Positions 62,642 through 64,000 of a DNA stretch of 64,000 nucleotides are shown here, piece by piece. Each line of letters opens with the position of its first letter. The first letter of the stretch is position 1. The stretch lies in assembly GCA_023014485.1 (NCBI GenBank), contig JAJOZX010002364.1:446001-510000 (forward strand). The letters run 5' to 3'. The translations under genes were made by a program, and so were the position numbers. The DNA is from Bathynomus jamesi (taxonomy: Eukaryota > Arthropoda > Malacostraca > Isopoda > Cirolanidae). A model generated the notes under the pieces. It saw only the letters and a program-made list of their open reading frames with translations. It was not told where the DNA came from and made no database searches.

Positions 62642-63303
62642 TATATATTATATATTATATATATATATAGTGTGTGTGTGTGTGACCGCGTAATGTGGAT
62701 AATTGCTTAATGTTGACATTAGCAAACCAATTGTCTATTGTTAACATTAGGCAGATGCGCATCTAATGTGTACATACAGTAAAGCAAAATTCTACTTAAT
62801 GTTGACATTATCATGATGACTTTTAACACAAGGCAAGGCAAAGTTCTAATATGCACATTAGACAATACTTTGCGTAATGTCAACATTAGGCAATTATCCA
62901 CACTACGCATAAAACACACACGCACACACACACTTTCGTTTGAGAGCTACGATGTCGTACACCAGACCAATATTAGTTGTTAAAGTCCCCTTTCTTCACC
63001 TTTTATTAAATACAACTTAGAATATGGGAATAACTTTGTAGGTTATATGAAGTAACCTATTTCATTGTCCTAAATCGATATCGAATCTTTCTTCTGTCTT
63101 TGTAGCGTCGTCGGGAGTATTTGTGCCTTCTTGAGGGCGTGGTTACGTTGGGGAGATGGAAGGAGCACAAACACAGACGGAAGGAGCTCTCTTCTCGTCT
63201 CCTCTCAATCCTTTCGCAAGAAGAGTTTCCCTGGGACAAGAAAGTGGCAGAGCGCATCCTCAAAATCACCACCGACCTCGGAGACGCTAATGACACTGAT
63301 TAA
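43221..63303 (+). CDS. NCKIPSD: NCKIPSD/SPIN90-like SH3 adaptor, whole gene (13 coding exons)
   Basis: NCKIPSD (SPIN90/WISH/DIP) binds Nck, N-WASP and the Arp2/3 complex and helps nucleate linear actin filaments. The coding exons are 43,221-43,391; 43,568-43,612; 43,665-43,862; 44,181-44,376; 44,675-44,795; 44,918-45,011; 45,449-45,530; 46,480-46,667; 46,874-47,076; 47,807-47,910; 49,188-49,454; 50,152-50,324; 63,106-63,303. All introns are GT/AG and the phases fit, giving 2,040 nt and 679 residues (human protein is about 720). Layout: N-terminal SH3 (1-57), a helix-rich piece, a Pro/Ser-rich linker (exon 4), then an armadillo-like helical C-terminal domain starting near exon 6. The 5' UTR, promoter and poly(A) site were not located. 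Intron 12 is 12.8 kb of TEs. Confidence 0.9.
43568..43612 (+). CDS. NCKIPSD: NCKIPSD-like exon 2 (45-nt microexon)
   Basis: Encodes ILVRNMQHFESAGSP between CTTAATAG and GTAAGT, phase 0 at both ends. Too short to be found by ORF length; supported by frame continuity from SH3 to exon 3. Confidence 0.8.
43665..43862 (+). CDS. NCKIPSD: NCKIPSD-like exon 3
   Basis: VPPVEMLELIDACIEGIHLT, ASERGGSYSRFEHDALQTLV, EKRQEWHSKIPPSMHPSKRP, ending PAPPPPN. The helical block after the SH3 domain followed by a proline run matches the family layout. Phase 0 to phase 0. Confidence 0.92.
44181..44376 (+). CDS. NCKIPSD: NCKIPSD-like exon 4: Pro/Ser-rich linker
   Basis: RTTSQLSVDSVGSNVSDGSL, PSPSQPAPSVPTPVSNFSSG, then GIRHPKRQNSEVESSTSFIG. 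PxxP motifs are possible SH3 ligands, as in vertebrate NCKIPSD. Ends phase 1 before GTAAAT. Confidence 0.88.
44675..44795 (+). CDS. NCKIPSD: NCKIPSD-like exon 5
   Basis: AEDDNGCANECSPDLSEKKQ, VSSMNAECLNPSESLSLDVG: a poorly conserved acidic linker. Phase 1 in, phase 2 out; the acceptor is TTTTGATAG. Supported by phase and by continuity with exon 6. Confidence 0.78.
44918..45011 (+). CDS. NCKIPSD: NCKIPSD-like exon 6
   Basis: GMQKMIPKGYCRHLVEEIRL, NTNISFSTSHQ. Start of the armadillo-like domain (family: VxxLIRxNTxLSxxxS). Phase 2 in, phase 0 out. Confidence 0.85.
45120..45288. mobile_element. Foldback MITE in intron 6
   Basis: GAGAGAACAGTTTATTAATA (45,120) pairs with TATTAATAAACTGTTCTCTC (45,288); the inner arms GTTTCGATAC and GTATCGAAAC also pair. 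No ORF. Confidence 0.85.
45449..45530 (+). CDS. NCKIPSD: NCKIPSD-like exon 7
   Basis: VVTLVLQSLGGTFPALSPLL, KEILQEN. Phase 0 in, phase 1 out (GTGAGT donor). Confidence 0.85.
45581..45915. mobile_element. MITE in intron 7 with 3-bp GAA flanks
   Basis: Ends GGCGAAGGTTACACGAGCGA and CGCTCGTGTACCCTTGGCC are imperfect inverse copies. GAA flanks both sides. The ends recall PIF/Harbinger-type MITEs, although GAA is not their usual TWA duplication. Confidence 0.75.
46150..46345 (+). mobile_element. 5S-rRNA-derived SINE (SINE3-like) in intron 7
   Basis: GAAGGTTAAGCGATGTTAGG followed by TAGTTGGATGGATAAC match the internal promoter of 5S rRNA (GAAGTTAAGCAACGTCGGGC, then CTTGGATGGGTGACC) with several changes. 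A unique body follows and ends at an AAT microsatellite (46,328-46,345). Confidence 0.65.
46480..46667 (+). CDS. NCKIPSD: NCKIPSD-like exon 8
   Basis: Carries GRKLVDLLEKLRQCKDDDQQ and RSWALHEDEFTIKDHLNNLL, the most recognisable family block (CKDDxQQRSWALxEDE). Phase 1 in, phase 0 out. Confidence 0.93.
46874..47076 (+). CDS. NCKIPSD: NCKIPSD-like exon 9
   Basis: TNGDLEVCNQVLMLDDHRAL, LTLVQYYQMETRWNLRKLLL, QIFTNVCQMSKRNISYLSAS, VLPVELTR. Phase 0 in, phase 2 out. Helical repeat region; the YYQMExRxxLRxxLL block is typical. Confidence 0.93.
47230..47390. mobile_element. Foldback MITE in intron 9
   Basis: GTAAGATTGTGAAACTAGTG and ATTTCATGAAATCC pair with GGATTTCATGAAATCACTAG and TTTCACAATCTTAC. 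About 55-bp arms. Confidence 0.85.
47807..47910 (+). CDS. NCKIPSD: NCKIPSD-like exon 10
   Basis: ETLDPKITQEELQYTVLVLG, MILSMADTLPFTHFS. Phase 2 in, phase 1 out. Family block with MxLSMAExxPxxH. Confidence 0.9.
48755..48970 (+). repeat. Degenerate tandem repeat, about 24-bp unit, in intron 10
   Basis: Units resembling TTTAAATTCTTAACCGATCC with a TGA-type end repeat roughly nine times with many changes. Confidence 0.6.
49188..49454 (+). CDS. NCKIPSD: NCKIPSD-like exon 11
   Basis: IMNESFVKALLEGIETFNRN, PDTESLGELYMTLLLSFNLQ, YHTILSLNASHTENDAGSGT, ENLVTKLLSQQDETKYFIEK, ILILFNRE. Phase 1 in and out; TTTCCTTCAG acceptor. Confidence 0.93.
49631..49671 (+). repeat. CA microsatellite in intron 11
   Basis: About 20 CA units after TTTGTCAA. 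Not exonic. Confidence 0.95.
49749..49853. mobile_element. Very short piggyBac-type MITE with TTAA flanks
   Basis: TTAA at 49,745-49,748 and 49,854-49,857 flank a 105-bp segment with ends CCCTTTCATGCC and GGCATAAAAGGG. Confidence 0.75.
49904..50012 (-). mobile_element. tRNA-derived SINE fragment (minus)
   Basis: On the minus strand it contains AGGTTCTGATCCCACG, a B-box-like block, and a GCTGTAGGTCCCC end also seen at 50,462. The A box is degraded. Confidence 0.6.
50152..50324 (+). CDS. NCKIPSD: NCKIPSD-like exon 12
   Basis: EDPVRMFDHEPQPPHSVLCM, IGDMFRCPSTAQLLYTNDEK, VLCDIILRQLTDLPPEDK. The DPVRxFxHxPxPPHSVL block is diagnostic. Phase 1 in, phase 0 out; GTATTT donor. Confidence 0.94.
50455..50552 (-). 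mobile_element. tRNA-derived SINE (minus)
   Basis: Minus-strand GGGTGGCCTAGTGGTTAAGA (A-box-like) and GTGGTTCGGATTCCACG (B box and T stem) about 30 bases apart, as in a tRNA. Followed by a non-tRNA tail shared with 49,904. Confidence 0.8.
50590..50692 (-). mobile_element. tRNA-like SINE head (minus)
   Basis: Minus-strand GCCTCGGTGTAGTAGTAGTT, then CCCGGGATCGAGACCCGG (T arm with B-box-like GATCGAGAC). Different head from the 50,455 copy; ends at a TG/TA microsatellite. Confidence 0.65.
50697..50748 (+). repeat. TG/TA microsatellite
   Basis: TGTGTG then a TA run up to the mariner end at 50,749. Confidence 0.95.
50749..51958 (-). mobile_element. DD41D mariner-type element, nearly complete
   Basis: Ends CAGGGTGTCCCATAAGTCCG and its inverse (CGGACTTATGGGACACCGTG, one mismatch in the end). 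It contains a minus-strand transposase with one stop and one frameshift. TA precedes the left end; the right flank is TG-rich. Confidence 0.9.
50953..51864 (-). pseudogene. DD41D mariner transposase, nearly intact
   Basis: Minus-strand reading from MSVSKEERIQIILLIGNRSQ (51,864): HTH with EAAAEFNRLHPDHEPITQSC and FKETGSIEDKPRSGPSRRST, a TAG after AETGV at about 51,571, then [40 protein letters not shown] (first Asp), WFQQDGAPAHYS (second), and RSPDLTP(H)DFYFWGHLKA, where a one-base deletion near 51,020 shifts frame before the third Asp. It ends RLNLCIENNGGHIEHVL. Without the two lesions it would be about 335 residues, usual for the group. Spacing between second and third Asp would be 41. It has the most complete gene of the three related elements in the window. 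Confidence 0.88.
52105..52480 (+). pseudogene. RTE-type RT C-terminal end, copy A
   Basis: GTTGGCGTCGGAAGGGCATC and GGCCGTAA at 52,105-52,130 look like a 3' UTR piece of an RTE-type LINE. It is followed by a frame with ERRTAWYGHVIRRDENYVGK, EERGRPRMRWKDRIRMDMSY and DREEWRSIRNSDPI, the basic C-terminal tail found in RTE-type RTs. Confidence 0.75.
52499..52906 (+). pseudogene. RTE-type RT C-terminal end, copy B
   Basis: An open 135-codon frame: a motif-like start (QECGETSNNVETG), then KVREARLRWFGHVKRKDGGY, GRRRRGRPRRRWMDSVRDDL and QDREEWRRRIRSSDPAQVRD, then a stop. It is homologous to copy A just upstream, so two 5'-truncated copies lie in tandem. Confidence 0.8.
52928..53160. mobile_element. 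Foldback element, one arm plus inverted loop
   Basis: Arm 52,928-53,042 (TGTTAAACACAGACCGTGCA to CTTTTTCATGATGC) then a 116-bp segment 53,043-53,158 beginning TAGCCCGACGTGGGCAACGG. The same 116 bp lie between the arms at 53,493-53,608 but in reverse orientation. The second arm is missing apart from GC at 53,159. Confidence 0.9.
53341..53760. mobile_element. Foldback element with two 152-bp arms
   Basis: Arms 53,341-53,492 and 53,609-53,760 are nearly perfect inverse copies around a 116-bp loop. Ends ATACACAAACTCAGAATGGT and ACCATTCTGAGTTTGTGTGT. No ORF of its own; a coincidental open frame reads through the loop. Confidence 0.92.
53780..54980 (-). mobile_element. Tc1-type element (DD34E) with perfect 24-bp TIRs
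   Basis: CTGGTCAAAAAAAGAAACGC at 53,780 and its exact inverse ending at 54,980, 24 bp perfect, with TA on both sides inside a TA microsatellite. Contains a transposase with an internal deletion. Confidence 0.95.
53870..54693 (-). pseudogene. Tc1 transposase with central deletion
   Basis: Minus-strand N-terminal frame (54,693-54,256): MPRLSEVNRGRALGMLDAGM, a bipartite HTH with HVHPSTISRLVRRYNATGSV and DLPRRGRPRVTT (GRPR hook). C-terminal frame (54,274-53,870): LVLLQQDNARPHAARIVQAY, LPWPAFSTDMSPIEHAWDEL and LLRSMRARLQACIVARGG. Between them the block with the first catalytic Asp (usually VxFSDESRF) is missing. Second Asp and Glu are 34 residues apart. GCTGATAGGCCCA occurs twice, 27 bp apart, at the junction (54,261 and 54,288). 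Confidence 0.9.
55003..55435. mobile_element. TA-flanked MITE with TGAGGGGTC ends (copy 2)
   Basis: Inverse copy of 39,509-39,945: TGAGGGGTCCCGCGTCTTAA at the left end, GACGCGCAACCCCTCA at the right. 433 bp. Confidence 0.92.
55436..55825. other. Unassigned intronic sequence
   Basis: No RT, TIR or exon motif. It has a C/T-rich second half. It ends in a TA run (55,826-55,839) that precedes the LINE. Confidence 0.5.
56359..57853 (+). pseudogene. LINE ORF1 with three CCHC knuckles (frameshifted)
   Basis: Start METLTTLMDLVDDPACASDL at 56,359; a Pro/Ser/Arg-rich N-terminal part to about 56,811. The reading shifts frame near 56,800 (GRWTSSSSSAPPPPSPSPLN) and again near 57,100 (EDLQIDLASQGVVRVYRFPD). 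The C-terminal part has an RNA-binding-like region, then CFQCNRFGHVSSSC, CVRCGGPPHPLPC and CTNCHGPHPASSRSC. Three knuckles of this type are usual for Jockey/I/R1-group ORF1. After the knuckles FEREVRALCSSEFLSAREAR and a Pro-rich tail. At least two frameshifts and no internal stop in the correct frames. Confidence 0.85.
58440..59130 (+). pseudogene. LINE ORF2 endonuclease (EEP) domain, frameshifted
   Basis: Pieces in two or three frames: LLQWNIRGLLVGLESLSSLL (about 58,500), CPACFCLQETILGS (catalytic Glu), SGYCGLPSPPLDGAGRGGAA, VFVHRSVLSAP, then FLILGDFNSRDPAWGTFAP (about 58,865, metal-binding), DELEFTFLNDG, CIDLSLVSLEI, and SSGSDHFPVCLTP (about 59,090, Asp-His). EEP order is complete. Between 57,853 and 58,440 the DNA is GC-rich, part of ORF1 tail/ORF2 start, with no clear motif. 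Confidence 0.85.
59589..60700 (+). pseudogene. LINE ORF2 reverse transcriptase domain
   Basis: The main frame, 59,589-60,521, is open for 310 codons: FHMTELREALRPRRSSAPGP, DNIPYDLLRHL, RWRESIVVPIPKPDKDPSLP, SNYRPISLTCCACKVMEAMV, VLAVFFDLQKAYDTT (motif A), FPLEEGVPQGSVLSVLCF (motif B), and SSLYADDLAIYCSG (motif C, YADD). After a frameshift near 60,500 come QLAINAVVRWASSVGYAFSP and SKSSSMLFRPRR (thumb side). All RT catalytic Asp are intact. The upstream linker is at 59,130-59,588. Confidence 0.9.
60766..62151 (+). pseudogene. LINE ORF2 thumb, RNase H and C-terminal zinc motif
   Basis: The frame 60,766-61,317 (WGADRRTLLRLYTSLVQSRV, DYGCVVYSSASSPALRMLDP, LLHRGLRLASGAFRSSPVAS) is a CR1/R1-like post-RT region. 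Then RNase H: VYTDGSRS near 61,320, CTIFSDSLSALQALERYD near 61,495, and FCWVPAHVGVSGNEAADRLA near 61,630 (catalytic Asp residues and the His/Asn block). The frame 61,735-62,151 ends with CASCQSPLTVSHILVEC, a Cys/His C-terminal motif found after RNase H in I/R1-type LINEs, and SRILSEL then TAG. Two or more frameshifts. Confidence 0.88.
62331..62607 (-). mobile_element. Retroposon-like repeat set in TA repeats (copy 2)
   Basis: Inverse of 22,643-22,936: from T-run and AAGTTCGGGAAGAACC to CTGAGAACCCCCTTGCGGG, followed by a TA microsatellite (62,608-62,668). Its A tail faces the A tail of the 6.46-kb LINE across a short TA-rich spacer. Confidence 0.8.
62608..62682. repeat. TA/TG microsatellite
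   Basis: A TA run with two interruptions, then TGTGTGTGTGTG at about 62,669-62,682. Confidence 0.95.
62687..62910. mobile_element. Inverted-repeat element with iterated TAATGTTGACATTA motif
   Basis: GCGTAATGTGGATAATTGCT (62,687) pairs with GGCAATTATCCACACTACGC (to 62,909). Inside, near-palindromic TAATGTTGACATTA or close variants occur at about 62,709, 62,738, 62,796 and 62,876. No ORF. Confidence 0.8.
63106..63303 (+). CDS. NCKIPSD: NCKIPSD-like exon 13 (last coding exon)
   Basis: Joins exon 12 in phase 0 after TTTGTAG: RRREYLCLLEGVVTLGRWKE, HKHRRKELSSRLLSILSQEE, FPWDKKVAERILKITTDLGD, then ANDTD and TAA. The family ends with a similar REYLxLxxxIxR...HKHR-type block. The long intron makes it easy to miss. 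Confidence 0.9.
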   Translation, partial: RRREYLCLLEGVVTLGRWKEHKHRRKELSSRLLSILSQEEFPWDKKVAERILKITTDLGDANDTD

Positions 63304-64000
63304 GCTTTTCCTCTAGCGGTTTGCTGCTTATAATCTCCTTTCAAAGGTGTTTGATTCAGAGATTCATAAACTGCTGAGACCTACATTAGTATTCCCACTT
63401 ACCTGATCAGTCATTAACCACAGTAAATAACTTGAAGTGGGCGTTTCAGTTGTAAAATGTCATCCATCATCGGTCCAAAGGAAAAAGAAGAAAGTTAATG
63501 GTTTTTGGCTTGCCAAGTAATTTTTGATCCTCTTAAAAGTTAATAGTTGGATAGAAATCAAAATGGATTTTCTTAAGTTGCTTAGTAAAGGTTTTACTTT
63601 GAAAGCAGTTAAGAATGAGATACAAATGTATTCAAAATAAGACTCTTCAAGAGCTCCTCTGATAACATTATTCTAATAACATTTATTCCAGTATAGGCTT
63701 CGGACGATGGTCGTTCGTTAATTAATTCTTAACGAGTTACGTTGTCTCATTCAATCGATGGATCCGGTAATGAAGTATAGTCCTTAAAATGTCATCAGGT
63801 CATTAATCAACCCTTTGAGATGATGTAAACATTTCATACCGTCACAAAACTCTTTACAATTCGAAACTTGATACTGATTACTATTTGTCGTAACTATCAT
63901 TCTATTGTGTTCAAACAGCTTTTTATTATCGAAGAAGTATTTAAGTTGGCCTTTATCACTAAATTAATTCTTCAGAAGCCTCTACCAGCGCAGTTCACGC
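63304..64000. other. 3' flank of the NCKIPSD-like gene
   Basis: Presumably contains the 3' UTR. No AATAAA close to the stop, no TE motif and no further exon recognised. Confidence 0.5.

Noticed and set aside
1..64000. CRISPR array, bacterial operon or prophage
   Set aside because: No regularly spaced repeats, no ribosome binding sites or operons; spliced genes and eukaryotic TEs throughout.

Overview
The window is eukaryotic nuclear DNA from an arthropod, most likely a crustacean. The evidence is spliced genes with GT/AG introns, AT-rich sequence, short tracts of the arthropod telomere pentamer TTAGG/CCTAA, and a very dense and varied load of transposable elements (TEs). The species cannot be named from sequence alone. 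I ran no database search: family names rest on motifs recognised by eye.

Two host genes are supported, both on the + strand in the right half. (1) A COX19-like mitochondrial copper/cytochrome-oxidase assembly factor is encoded by two short exons (39,206-39,309 and 40,147-40,330; 95 aa, twin CX9C) separated by an intron holding a MITE. (2) An NCKIPSD/SPIN90-like SH3 adaptor is encoded by 13 coding exons from 43,221 to 63,303. All junctions keep phase and the protein is 679 aa. Its last intron (50,325-63,105, 12.8 kb) is packed with TEs.

Layout. 1-8,030: DD34D mariner debris, a plus-strand reverse-transcriptase (RT) fragment, then a long minus-strand Jockey/I-type LINE broken by later insertions (a 90-bp CR1 tail, Merlin-like pieces, a hAT element). 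8,031-10,165: unassigned DNA, a hairpin with a CCTAA loop, and CR1 pieces. 10,180-14,330: an intron-bearing DNA transposon of an unassigned family (family 1, copy 1) with a mariner inside it, followed by a third unassigned transposase-like ORF (family 3). 14,331-23,230: CR1 pieces, a foldback, and a large DNA transposon with long terminal inverted repeats (TIRs) and a nearly intact hAT-like transposase (family 2). Its right end is split by a nearly full-length CR1 (ORF1 esterase, endonuclease, RT) and a retroposon sitting in TA repeats. 23,435-25,118: mariner and hAT-type non-autonomous elements. 25,285-29,905: second copy of family 1 in opposite orientation with long TIRs. 30,098-38,589: a chain of foldbacks, hAT elements, mariner, TA-flanked MITEs and a zinc-finger ORF. 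39-64 kb: the two host genes, with MITEs, tRNA- and 5S-derived SINEs, a DD41D mariner, a Tc1 element, loop-inverted foldbacks and a 6.46-kb GC-rich LINE (55,840-62,301) lying between TA microsatellites.

The main novelty candidates are the three transposase families I cannot assign to a named superfamily (families 1-3), the TA-microsatellite-associated LINE and retroposon, a foldback whose loop occurs in both orientations, and hairpin elements carrying telomere-like repeats.
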